Positions 34,253 to 42,758 of a stretch of DNA of 61,075 bases are shown in pieces. The stretch is taken from NCBI GenBank assembly GCA_031291305.1, contig JARLJH010000022.1, positions 1 to 61,075 on the forward strand. The letters are read 5' to 3'. Below the pieces are notes generated by a model, which saw only the letters and a list, made by a program, of their open reading frames with translations, was not told where the DNA came from and did no database searches. Origin of the DNA: Rhodoferax sp. Lineage in GTDB: Bacteria; Pseudomonadota; Gammaproteobacteria; Burkholderiales; Burkholderiaceae_C. Position numbers and translations under genes: made by a program. Within the stretch, counting starts at the first letter, position 1. Each line of letters opens with the position of its first letter.

Positions 34253-35620
34253 ATGATGAATCAACAACATAAACTTCGCGCAGTGGCAATTGCTGCTGCT
34301 CTTGCTGTGCCTATGGTCGTTGCCATGGCTACCAACGGCATGTTGATGGAGGGCTACGGACCTATCTCCACAGGTATGGGGGGTGCCTCTCAAGCTATTG
34401 ATAACGGTAACGCTGGTATGGCGCAGAACCCCGCCACGTTGGGCATGATGGAAGACGGCACGTCGCGTTTGGATGTGGCGGTTGGTATTCTGGGGCCGGA
34501 TGTGAAGAGTAGCTTCATGGGTATGGAGGCGAAGTCCAGTGGCACGTCATATGTGATGCCGGCATTTGGATACACCAAGCGTAGCGGTGCGTATACATAT
34601 GGGTTTGGTTTGTTTGCACAGGGTGGTATGGGGACAGACTATGCTGCCGGATCTGTGGTTGCTGCAATGCAAGACAGCCCGGTACGCTCTGAACTGGGTG
34701 TTGGAAATGTTCTTGTTCCCCTGGCCTATCAGGTCAATTCTGATTTGACGGTCGGTGCCACCGTGAAGTTCATCTGGGCATCTTTGGATATGCAGATGAA
34801 CGGTAGCGTGGCACAACTGGCAAACTATGTAGCACCGCAGCAGTCAAATCCAGGCGCGTTGGTAGGAGGTATGCAGAGCATTGCTTCGGGGTCAGGCGCA
34901 TCTTCCACGTTCGCCCGCATTGATTTTTCTGATAGCGGCAAGTTTTCGGGGGCAGCCAAAGCCACAGGTTTTGGTGCTGGTTTAGGTGCCACGTACAAGG
35001 TCAATAATGACCTCATCGTTGGTGGTTCCTACCAGTTCAAAACAAGACTTTCTGATATGGAGACGGCGGCCACCAGTGCTTCGCTCGGGTTTATTGGCAT
35101 GGGTGCCGCTGACGTTGGCAAGATGACCATCATTGACTTCCAAATGCCGTCCGTGTTTGCCCTGGGGTTGAGTTGGAACGCAAATTCCACTCTGTTGCTG
35201 GCCGCAGATGTGAAGTACATTGGTTGGGCAGACTCCATGAAGAGCTTCCGGATGCGATATGACAGCGCAATTGCTGCCAACGGTTCGGTTGACTTCGCTA
35301 TCGACCAGCAGTGGAAAGATCAAACTGTTTTGAATCTTGGCTTGGCCTGGAAAACCAATGACAAATTGACATTGCGTGCGGGTTTGAATTTGGCCGACAA
35401 CCCAATACCTGACAGTACCGTCAATCCATTGTTCCCGGCCACAGTGAAGAGCCATTACACCCTGGGTTTGGGTTACAAAATCACGCAGGCTGATGACTTC
35501 AATATGTCGCTAACGGTGGCTCCTTCTGTTTCCGTGACGGGTACCGGCTTAACGAATGCAGGTATGACCATTTCTCATGCCCAAACCAACTGGCAGGTCA
35601 TGTACAGCCACCGTTTTTAG
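34253..35620 (+). CDS. FadL/OmpP1-type outer-membrane protein
   Basis: A beta-barrel of about 455 residues. After the signal peptide (AVAIAAALAVPMVVAMA) the mature N-terminus TNGMLMEGYGPISTGMGGASQAIDNGNAGMAQNPA is the typical FadL hatch, followed by alternating barrel strands and a C-terminal Phe (WQVMYSHRF). FadL-type channels import hydrophobic compounds. In sulfur oxidisers related proteins are found near sox genes and may take up hydrophobic sulfur, but this is an inference. Two ATGs at 34253/34256 suit the signal peptide better than ATG at 34235; none has a good ribosome binding site. Confidence 0.85.
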   Translation: MMNQQHKLRAVAIAAALAVPMVVAMATNGMLMEGYGPISTGMGGASQAIDNGNAGMAQNPATLGMMEDGTSRLDVAVGILGPDVKSSFMGMEAKSSGTSYVMPAFGYTKRSGAYTYGFGLFAQGGMGTDYAAGSVVAAMQDSPVRSELGVGNVLVPLAYQVNSDLTVGATVKFIWASLDMQMNGSVAQLANYVAPQQSNPGALVGGMQSIASGSGASSTFARIDFSDSGKFSGAAKATGFGAGLGATYKVNNDLIVGGSYQFKTRLSDMETAATSASLGFIGMGAADVGKMTIIDFQMPSVFALGLSWNANSTLLLAADVKYIGWADSMKSFRMRYDSAIAANGSVDFAIDQQWKDQTVLNLGLAWKTNDKLTLRAGLNLADNPIPDSTVNPLFPATVKSHYTLGLGYKITQADDFNMSLTVAPSVSVTGTGLTNAGMTISHAQTNWQVMYSHRF

Positions 35621-35693
35621 GCAACTGTCCGCCACCCAGGTCAGCCAGAGTTGGCTTGGGTTTTTTCTGATCCCAACTTATGGACGCATCTCA

Positions 35694-36011
35694 ATGATTG
35701 CATTCAGGTTTCTGTTGTCTCTGCTTTTTGTCTCTGCAGCGCAGGCGCAAGGCGTGCCAGCGTTGTATCAGGGTGCGGACCTGAAGCTGGGTGAAAGATT
35801 GCTTGTCCAGCACAAGTGCGATTCTTGCCATCAGCAAAAGGTCGGAGGGGACGGCAGTGCGATTTATCGGCCGAAGGGCAAGGTGAATTCGTTGAGCGCT
35901 TTGAGGGGGCAGGTGGAGTCCTGCGATCAAGCGTTGAACGTTGGTTTGTTTCCTGAGGAAATCAATTCAATATCAGCGGCACTCAATCGTGACCACTATC
36001 GGTTCAAGTAA
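35694..36011 (+). CDS. Small monoheme cytochrome c
   Basis: A 105-residue exported protein with signal peptide FRFLLSLLFVSAAQAQG and a single heme site CDSCH (Cys42-His46). No Met ligand motif typical of class I is obvious, so the sixth ligand is uncertain. It sits between the FadL-type gene and soxC. It could take electrons from a Sox protein, or from the flavoprotein at the end of the cluster. Confidence 0.8.
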   Translation: MIAFRFLLSLLFVSAAQAQGVPALYQGADLKLGERLLVQHKCDSCHQQKVGGDGSAIYRPKGKVNSLSALRGQVESCDQALNVGLFPEEINSISAALNRDHYRFK

Positions 36012-36050
36012 TTTTGGCCAACTACAAAACGCATAAAGAGGAGTGTTTTA

Positions 36051-37415
36051 ATGGAACAGAGTACGAGCTCAGGCAGGCTGATCAAGGCTCCTGAGAACTT
36101 CCTAAGTCAAGACGGTATTAAAACTGTCTTTGCCGAGGGTAAAAAAGGTCGGCGCGACTTCATTCGAAGTGCTTTTGCAGCTGCTGCTGCGGGGGCGGCG
36201 GTCCCTGCGGCATTGGCGCAAGGTAATCCAGTATCTGCTGACGGTGGAGATCCCAACATCCTGAACTTGCCCGCACATAGCAAAGGTTTGGGGCAGGGTG
36301 TAGCACTCAACAATGGGTATGGCAAACCGTCCAAGTACGAGAGCAATGTGCAACGGCGCGTTAGCCCTGGTTTGACGCAAACCACTCAGGCGTCGGTATC
36401 TTTTGCGCCATTGCAATCGCTGTTTGGCATCGTGACGCCCAGCGGCTTGCACTTCGAGCGTCACCATCAGGGGTGGTGGGACATTGATCCCTCCAAACAT
36501 CGCTTGATGATCAACGGCATGGTGAATACCCCCAAAGTCTTCACTGTTGATGAAATCATGCGCCTGCCCTCTGTGTCGCGCTTTCATTTTATTGAATGCG
36601 GCGCCAACACTGCTGCAGAGTGGGGTAATGTGGCTACACCTACGGTGCAGTACACGCACGGTATGTTGTCCTGCAGTGAGTTCACGGGTGTACCGTTGAT
36701 CACGCTACTTGAAATGGCAGGCGCGGATTTGACCAACGGAAAGTTTGTGCTGGCAGAGGGGGCCGATGGCTCGTCCATGACACGCACCATTCCCATGAGT
36801 CTGATCAAGTCGGGAGAAGTGTTTGTGGCCTATGGCCAAAACGGCGAGATGTTGCGACCCGAACAGGGCTACCCGTTGCGCTTGGTGGTACCAGGCGTTC
36901 AGGGCGTGAGCTGGGTCAAATACTTGCGTCGTATCAAACTGGGCGATATGCCCTTTGGAACCAAAGACGAATCCGACCACTACATTGACCTTTTGCCTAA
37001 CGGCCAACATCGTCAGTACAGCGGATTGCAGGAGTGCAAGAGCGTTGTCACCACCCCGTCCGGTGGGCAAGTGCTGTTGGATACCGGCTTCTACAACATC
37101 ACTGGCTTGGCATGGTCGGGTCGCGGCAAGATCAAACGGGTGGACGTGTCTGTCGATGGTGGTCGCAATTGGCGGACCGCACGTATTGAAGGTACGGCAC
37201 AGTCTAAAGCGTTGACGCGATTCAATATTGATTGGGTCTGGGACGGCAAACCGGCGATTGTGCAGAGTCGCGCCATGGACGAAACGGGGTTTGTCCAGCC
37301 AACCTATCAACAATTGCGCAGTGTGCGTGGCACACGCTCAATCTATCACAACAATGCCATTCAGTCATGGCTGGTGCAAGAAAACGGCGAGGTTAAAAAT
37401 GTTCAGATTTCGTAA
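36051..37415 (+). CDS. soxC: Sulfane dehydrogenase molybdoprotein SoxC
   Basis: A 454-residue member of the sulfite oxidase family and catalytic partner of SoxD. The SoxCD complex oxidises SoxY-bound sulfane sulfur to the sulfone level, releasing six electrons. A twin-arginine signal (KKGRRDFIRSAFAAAAAG, residues 31-48) exports it folded with cofactor. The molybdenum-ligand cysteine lies in HFIECGANTAAEW (Cys183). SoxC-typical segments GVQGVSWVKYLRRI and the C-terminal Mo-co dimerisation domain follow. A GAGGAG ribosome binding site precedes ATG. Its end overlaps the soxD start by 17 bp. Confidence 0.94.
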   Translation: MEQSTSSGRLIKAPENFLSQDGIKTVFAEGKKGRRDFIRSAFAAAAAGAAVPAALAQGNPVSADGGDPNILNLPAHSKGLGQGVALNNGYGKPSKYESNVQRRVSPGLTQTTQASVSFAPLQSLFGIVTPSGLHFERHHQGWWDIDPSKHRLMINGMVNTPKVFTVDEIMRLPSVSRFHFIECGANTAAEWGNVATPTVQYTHGMLSCSEFTGVPLITLLEMAGADLTNGKFVLAEGADGSSMTRTIPMSLIKSGEVFVAYGQNGEMLRPEQGYPLRLVVPGVQGVSWVKYLRRIKLGDMPFGTKDESDHYIDLLPNGQHRQYSGLQECKSVVTTPSGGQVLLDTGFYNITGLAWSGRGKIKRVDVSVDGGRNWRTARIEGTAQSKALTRFNIDWVWDGKPAIVQSRAMDETGFVQPTYQQLRSVRGTRSIYHNNAIQSWLVQENGEVKNVQIS

Positions 37416-38472
37416 AGCAGTCGTTGGAGTCGCGCTGCTCGGACTCGCTGGATTCACCGGGGCACAAGCAGCGACTAGCTATGCAGGTATCGGGCGGGAT
37501 GCGACGGTCAAAGAGGTACAAGCCTGGGACATTGATGTCCGTCCTGATTTCAAAGGCTTGCCGCCGGGCTCGGGTTCTGTCGCCAAAGGCCAGGAAATTT
37601 GGGAGGGTAAGTGCGCCACCTGTCACGGTATTTTTGGTGAGTCCGGTGAATTCTTCAATCCGATCATTGGTGGTGTGACCCCGAAGGATATGGAAACTGG
37701 TCATGTCGCCAATTTGGTGACGCCGGGGTATCCGGGGCGGACCACTTTCATGAAGGTACCAACCATCTCTACGGTGTGGGATTTCATTCGTCGTGCCATG
37801 CCATGGACCGAGCCAAAGTCTTTATCACCTGACGATGTCTATGCCGTGTTGGCGTTTATGCTGAACTTGAATGGCATGGTGCCAGATGACTTTGTCCTGA
37901 ACGAAAAGACCATCAGGGATGTACAGGCGAAGCTGCCCAATCGCAATGGCATGACGACAGATCATGCCTTGTGGCCGGGCAATGAGTTTGGTGGTGCCAA
38001 GAAACCCGATACCAGCAACGTAGCCTGCATGAAAAACTGCGCGCCAGAACCCAAGCTGACGTCTTTCTTGCCAGAGTTTGCTCGCAATGCGCACGGTAAC
38101 CTGGCAGAACAAAACCGGCTGGTGGGCGAGCAGTTTGGTGCAGATACCACGCACCCTGAGCGTGCCTTGGGTGAGCGCCCGCAACCAGTGAAGTTGACAG
38201 CGCAAGAGCAAGCTAGCGCAGAGGCCAAGAAAATCTTGGGCACGTTGCAAAAGAATGGTTGTACGGTCTGCCATGGCATGACCAACAAGATTGTTGGTCC
38301 GGCTTACTCGGACGTTGCCAAGAAATACGCTGGGAAGGTGGAGTACCTGATCGGCAAGATCAAGAGCGGTGGTTCCGGTATCTGGGGTGCGATACCCATG
38401 CCTCCACAGAACTTGAGTGAAGCTGATGCCAAGGCCATTGCCACCTGGCTGTCAACGGGTGGGCCTCAGTAA
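37399..38472 (+). CDS. soxD: Diheme cytochrome c SoxD
   Basis: The electron-accepting subunit of the SoxCD sulfane dehydrogenase, 357 residues from ATG at 37399. It has a Sec signal peptide (VVGVALLGLAGFTGAQAA) and two heme c sites, CATCH (Cys72) and CTVCH (Cys288). There is also an MPWTEPKSLSPDDVYAVLAFML segment typical of the first cytochrome domain. A CMKNC pair between the domains may form a disulfide. The start overlaps soxC, so production of the two subunits is coupled. Confidence 0.93.
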   Translation: MFRFRKAVVGVALLGLAGFTGAQAATSYAGIGRDATVKEVQAWDIDVRPDFKGLPPGSGSVAKGQEIWEGKCATCHGIFGESGEFFNPIIGGVTPKDMETGHVANLVTPGYPGRTTFMKVPTISTVWDFIRRAMPWTEPKSLSPDDVYAVLAFMLNLNGMVPDDFVLNEKTIRDVQAKLPNRNGMTTDHALWPGNEFGGAKKPDTSNVACMKNCAPEPKLTSFLPEFARNAHGNLAEQNRLVGEQFGADTTHPERALGERPQPVKLTAQEQASAEAKKILGTLQKNGCTVCHGMTNKIVGPAYSDVAKKYAGKVEYLIGKIKSGGSGIWGAIPMPPQNLSEADAKAIATWLSTGGPQ

Positions 38473-38525
38473 GGCGCTGATTTCGATAACTTTCTTTACG
38501 TATGAACTTAACCAAGGAGATTTCT

Positions 38526-38984
38526 ATGCAAACTCGTCGCGAGACACTCAAGCACAGCGCCATCGTGGCTGGACTGCTGGCAGGCACCGGGCTGTTCCCT
38601 CAGTTCGCCATGGCCGAATACAACAAGACGGCTTTTGAAGCCAAGAACATTCCTGATGCCGTGAAGGCATTGGGCGGGCAAGTGCCCGTTGAGAGCAAGG
38701 ACATCACCGTCGGTGGTCCGGACATTGCTGAAAATGGCGCAGTGGTTCCCTTGACAGCTACCACTGCCTTGACGGGTGTTAAGAGCATGCTGGTCCTCGT
38801 TGAAAAGAATCCAGCCGCTCTGGTCGCACAGTTCAACGTGACCGATGCCGTCGAGCCCAATTTCTCGGTTCGCGCCAAGATGGGGCAATCATCTGATGTT
38901 TACGCCGTGGCGATCATGAACGATGGCAGAGCATTGTTTGCCAAAAAAGAGGTCAAAGTAACCCTCGGCGGTTGCGGCGGTTAA
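38526..38984 (+). CDS. soxY: Sulfur-carrier protein SoxY
   Basis: SoxY carries pathway intermediates covalently on a swinging C-terminal cysteine. The 152-residue protein ends in the diagnostic GGCGG arm. It starts with a twin-arginine type signal (TRRETLKHSAIVAGLLAG), which exports it together with SoxZ. ATG at 38526 is preceded by AAGGAG. soxZ follows after 55 bp. Confidence 0.95.
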   Translation: MQTRRETLKHSAIVAGLLAGTGLFPQFAMAEYNKTAFEAKNIPDAVKALGGQVPVESKDITVGGPDIAENGAVVPLTATTALTGVKSMLVLVEKNPAALVAQFNVTDAVEPNFSVRAKMGQSSDVYAVAIMNDGRALFAKKEVKVTLGGCGG

Positions 38985-39039
38985 TGCGCCATCTGAAATT
39001 GTTTTGCAGTCCAATTTATTTGATATCAGGAGTATAAAA

Positions 39040-39351
39040 ATGGCAGATCCGATGCGCATTCGCGCTCAAGTTAAAGGTGACGTGGCCACCGTTCGTGTTT
39101 TGATGAGCCACCCCATGGAATCCGGTCAGCGCAAGGATGCGGACGGCAAGCTGATTCTTGCCATGCACATCAATGAAGTGACCGCCACGCTGAATGGCAA
39201 GGTTGTTTTGACCTCCGCGTGGGGTCCTTCCGTGTCCAAAAATCCTTTCGTGCAGTTCTTTGTCAAAGGTGTGAAGGCTGGCGACAAAGTTGCTGTGACT
39301 TGGAAAGATACCAGCGGCGATACCCGAACAGACGAAGCGACCGCTTCCTGA
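39040..39351 (+). CDS. soxZ: SoxZ, partner of SoxY
   Basis: A 103-residue immunoglobulin-like protein without its own signal peptide, exported as a complex with SoxY. It opens MADPMRIRAQVKGDVATVRVLMSHPMESGQRKD and ends with VAVTWKDTSGDTRTDEA, both typical of SoxZ. CAGGAG precedes the start. A hairpin with a T-run follows, so soxYZ can be expressed at a different level from soxAXB. Confidence 0.94.
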   Translation: MADPMRIRAQVKGDVATVRVLMSHPMESGQRKDADGKLILAMHINEVTATLNGKVVLTSAWGPSVSKNPFVQFFVKGVKAGDKVAVTWKDTSGDTRTDEATAS

Positions 39352-39367
39352 TCTTTTTGACCAGGGG

Positions 39368-39394
39368 AAAAAGGCGAGGGTAACTTGCCTTTTT
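39368..39394 (+). terminator. Terminator/attenuator between soxZ and soxA
   Basis: An 8-bp stem (AAAAAGGC with GCCTTTTT, 11-nt loop) running into TTTTATTTT, just after soxZ. It lies inside an otherwise same-direction sox series, so it may partially terminate after soxYZ. Confidence 0.7.
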
Positions 39395-39439
39395 ATTTTG
39401 TGTGTTCCACATCGGCACACTTTTTGAGGAGACGCGTGA

Positions 39440-40258
39440 ATGGATAAGAAAATCAGATTGATTGCAGCCCTTGGTGCTGCTGCTCTTGCTGGGGCGATGT
39501 TGCCCAGTGCCTATGCTCAGAAGTCTGCTGCGGTGCAGTCAATTGAAGAATACCGGGCCATGCTGGCCGACGGTAATCCCGCTGAATTGTTTGAGGCCAA
39601 GGGTGAAGACCTCTGGAAGCAAAAGAGGGGCCCCAAGAACGCGTCTCTGGAGCAATGTGATCTGGGGCAAGGACCAGGCGTAGTTAAAGGCGCTTTCGTG
39701 ACCCTGCCGCGCTATTTTGCCGACACCAACAAGGTACAAGACCTGGAGTCCCGTTTGCTGACCTGCATGGGTACCCTGCAGGGACTCGATACCAAGGCCA
39801 TTATCGCCACGCCGTTTGGCAAGGGCGAAAAGGCCAATATGACCGCCTTGGCAACTTGGATTGCCGGCGAGTCTCGCGACATGGCTTTTAATCTACCCCA
39901 GTCACATAGCCAGGAAAAAATAGCCTACGAAGTAGGCAAGCGCCTGTTCTTTCAGCGAGGTGGTCCTCACGATTTTTCCTGCGCGTCCTGCCACGGCGGT
40001 GACAACTGGCGCATCCGTCTGCAAGACCTGCCCAACCTGACCAAAAACCCGGGCGACGGTATTGGCTTTGCCGCGTGGCCCGCTTACCGGGTGTCCGATG
40101 GGCAGATGTGGAGCATGCAGCACCGCTTGAACGATTGTTACCGGCAACAACGCTTCCCGGAGCCTGGCTATGCCAGCGATGCGACTATCGCGCTGGCTAC
40201 CTATCTCGGCGTCAACAGCCAGGGTTCCAAGTCCATTGCCCCCGCACTCAAGCGCTAA
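39440..40258 (+). CDS. soxA: Cytochrome c SoxA
   Basis: SoxA, with SoxX, oxidatively joins thiosulfate to the SoxY cysteine. The 272-residue protein has a Sec signal ending SAYAQ. Only the C-terminal heme site is present, CASCH (Cys181); the N-terminal domain lacks a CxxCH, as in monoheme SoxA types. The active-site heme-ligand/persulfide cysteine is in LNDCYRQQRFPEP (Cys233). soxX follows after 19 bp. Confidence 0.94.
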   Translation: MDKKIRLIAALGAAALAGAMLPSAYAQKSAAVQSIEEYRAMLADGNPAELFEAKGEDLWKQKRGPKNASLEQCDLGQGPGVVKGAFVTLPRYFADTNKVQDLESRLLTCMGTLQGLDTKAIIATPFGKGEKANMTALATWIAGESRDMAFNLPQSHSQEKIAYEVGKRLFFQRGGPHDFSCASCHGGDNWRIRLQDLPNLTKNPGDGIGFAAWPAYRVSDGQMWSMQHRLNDCYRQQRFPEPGYASDATIALATYLGVNSQGSKSIAPALKR

Positions 40259-40277
40259 TGCGTTCAGGAGACATCGT

Positions 40278-40934
40278 ATGAAAAAGCAACACACCATCGC
40301 CTTAACGCTGATTGCCGTCGCCGTCGTTGTGGCGGGCTGCGCGTCCGTTCCCAGCTCAGCTAATCTCGACAAAATGACTGCCGATATCGTGAAAAACTCA
40401 TTTCACGATCACGGAATTGTCAAGGTTTCTGTGCTCAATACCGACCAGGCCAATCTCCTCTGTGCGGCTGCAGAAGTCGCAGGCAAGCCTCTGGACAAGG
40501 ATGTGGCGACTGCCATTCAAAATGAACAGCTCAAGACCATCAAGTGGCCAGCAGATGGCAACTACATGGGCGATTGGAAAAAGGGTGAGCAGCTGGCGCA
40601 AAGCGGAAAAGGCCTGACTTGGTCTGACAAGGCAGACACTCCCAATGGCGGAAACTGCTACAACTGCCACCAGTTGAGTGGCAAGGAAATTTCCTTTGGC
40701 ACCATTGGTCCGAGCCTCTACAGGTTCCGCAAGAACTATGGCATTGATGCCGACCCCACTGGCCCGGCAGCCAAGGCCATCGTGGAGTATGCCTGGGGCA
40801 AGATATACAACTCGCGTGCCTATAACGCCTGCTCGGTGATGCCTCGTGCCGTGCATAACGGTCTCATTACCGAAGCGCAAGCCAAGGATTTGATGGCCTT
40901 GCTGCTGGATCCGAATTCCCCGGTGAATCAGTAG
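40278..40934 (+). CDS. soxX: Cytochrome c SoxX, predicted lipoprotein form
   Basis: The electron-accepting partner of SoxA, 218 residues, with heme site CYNCH (Cys127) and the later FGTIGPSLYRFRKNYG and SRAYNACSVMPR segments (Met ligand of the heme). It is longer than minimal SoxX and carries a lipobox, VVVAGC, in place of an ordinary signal peptidase I site. SoxAX is thus predicted to be membrane-anchored here. The upstream frame from 40170 overlaps soxA and was rejected. Confidence 0.92.
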   Translation: MKKQHTIALTLIAVAVVVAGCASVPSSANLDKMTADIVKNSFHDHGIVKVSVLNTDQANLLCAAAEVAGKPLDKDVATAIQNEQLKTIKWPADGNYMGDWKKGEQLAQSGKGLTWSDKADTPNGGNCYNCHQLSGKEISFGTIGPSLYRFRKNYGIDADPTGPAAKAIVEYAWGKIYNSRAYNACSVMPRAVHNGLITEAQAKDLMALLLDPNSPVNQ

Positions 40935-40994
40935 TGGATTGTCTGACTCGGAGCGCGGCTCGTCTGGGCTCCTTAACTTGATCGTGGAAACCAA

Positions 40995-42728
40995 ATGAAT
41001 TTGACCAAACGTGAATTTATGCAGGTGCTGGGTGCTGGCACCATGGCGGGGATGGGAATGGGGGCTTATGCCCAGGCCGATCTGGCTACCGCAACGAAGG
41101 GGCTGTATGACATTCCCAAGTTCGGTAACGTGTCTTTCCTGCACATGACCGACTGTCACGCACAGCTCAAACCCATTTATTTCCGCGAGCCCAGCATCAA
41201 CCTGGGCATTGGCAGCATGAAGGGGCATCTGCCGCATTTGGTGGGTGAGCATTTGCTCAAGGTGTCCAACATCCGTCCGGGTACGGCTGAGGCGCACGCC
41301 TTGACCTGCCTGGATTTTGAGCAGGCGGCCAGACGGTATGGCAAGGTGGGCGGTTTTGCGCATCTGGCCACGCTGGTCAAACGCATGAAAGCCAGCCGCC
41401 CCGGTGCTTTGTTGCTTGATGGTGGCGACACCTGGCAAGGTTCTGGTACGGCACTGTGGACCAATGGCCAAGACATGGTTGACGCCTGCAAGTTGCTGGG
41501 TGTGGACGTGATGACCGGCCACTGGGAGTTCACCCTGGGCATGGAGCGCGTCAAGGAAATCATCGACAAAGACTTTGCCGGCAAAGTGGACTTTGTCGCG
41601 CAAAACGTCAAAACCAATGACTTCGGCGACCCGGTCTTCAAGCCCTATGTGATCCGTGAGATCAATGGCGTGCCCTGTGCCATCATCGGTCAGGCGTTTC
41701 CCTACACCCCGATTGCCAACCCACGCTACATGGTGGCAGACTGGGCCTTCGGCATTCAGGACGACAACATGCAGAAGATGGTCGACGAGGCCCGTGGCAA
41801 GGGTGCCCAGGTGGTCGTCGTCATCAGTCACAACGGCATGGACGTGGACCTGAAGATGGCCAGCCGTGTCAGTGGGATTGATGCCATCATGGGTGGCCAT
41901 ACCCACGACGGCATGCCGGTGGCCAGCATCGTCAGCAACCCGGGTGGCAAGACCCTGGTCACCAACGCGGGTTCCAACTCCAAGTTCCTGGGTGTTCTCG
42001 ACTTTGAAGTCAAGGACAAGAAGGTCACCGACTTCCGCTACAAACTGCTGCCGGTGTTTTCCAACATGCTGCCAGCGGATGCCGAGATGGAGGCGCACAT
42101 CAACAAAATGCGTGCCCCCTACGAAACCAAGTTGGCCGAAAAGCTGGGCATCACCGAGGGCACCCTGTATCGCCGTGGCAACTTCAATGGAACCGGCGAC
42201 CAGTTGCTGGTGGACGCGTTGATAGAGGTACAGGGCGCTGACATTGCCTTCTCACCCGGTTTCCGCTGGGGAACCACCTTGCTACCCGGACAAGCCATCA
42301 CGCGTGAATGGTTGATGGACATGACGGCAACCACCTACTCGTATGCCACCGTGACAGAAATGAAAGGCTCCGACATCAAGACGGTGCTCGAAGACGTGTG
42401 CGACAACCTGTTCAACCCAGATCCGTACTATCAGCAGGGTGGTGACATGGTGCGCGTCGGTGGTCTGCAATACAGCTGCAGCCCGTTGGAAAGCATGGGA
42501 AAACGCATCAGCGATATGCGCTTGAATGGCAAGCTGCTGGAAGCCGACAAGAAATACAAGGTGGCCGGCTGGGCGCCGGTGGCTGAAGAGGCCAAGAACC
42601 AAGGCAACAAGATGGTTTGGGATGTGGTGGAAACCTGGCTCGCCTCACGGGGTGGCAAGGTGTCTGCGCGCAAAGCCAATGCACCGAAGATCATCGGCGC
42701 ACTGCCCAATCCCGGTTATATCGCCTGA
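40995..42728 (+). CDS. soxB: SoxB thiosulfohydrolase
   Basis: SoxB is a dimanganese hydrolase of the 5'-nucleotidase family that removes sulfate from SoxY-thiosulfonate. The 577-residue protein begins with a signal (NLTKREFMQVLGAGTMAGMG) and has the metal-binding motifs HMTDCHAQ, LLDGGDTWQGSG, VISHNGMD and GGHTHDGMP. It ends the soxCDYZAXB series. The following gene is convergent. Confidence 0.95.
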   Translation: MNLTKREFMQVLGAGTMAGMGMGAYAQADLATATKGLYDIPKFGNVSFLHMTDCHAQLKPIYFREPSINLGIGSMKGHLPHLVGEHLLKVSNIRPGTAEAHALTCLDFEQAARRYGKVGGFAHLATLVKRMKASRPGALLLDGGDTWQGSGTALWTNGQDMVDACKLLGVDVMTGHWEFTLGMERVKEIIDKDFAGKVDFVAQNVKTNDFGDPVFKPYVIREINGVPCAIIGQAFPYTPIANPRYMVADWAFGIQDDNMQKMVDEARGKGAQVVVVISHNGMDVDLKMASRVSGIDAIMGGHTHDGMPVASIVSNPGGKTLVTNAGSNSKFLGVLDFEVKDKKVTDFRYKLLPVFSNMLPADAEMEAHINKMRAPYETKLAEKLGITEGTLYRRGNFNGTGDQLLVDALIEVQGADIAFSPGFRWGTTLLPGQAITREWLMDMTATTYSYATVTEMKGSDIKTVLEDVCDNLFNPDPYYQQGGDMVRVGGLQYSCSPLESMGKRISDMRLNGKLLEADKKYKVAGWAPVAEEAKNQGNKMVWDVVETWLASRGGKVSARKANAPKIIGALPNPGYIA

Positions 42729-42758
42729 TTTTCTGGGCCTCGCGGGTGGTCGGGGCGT

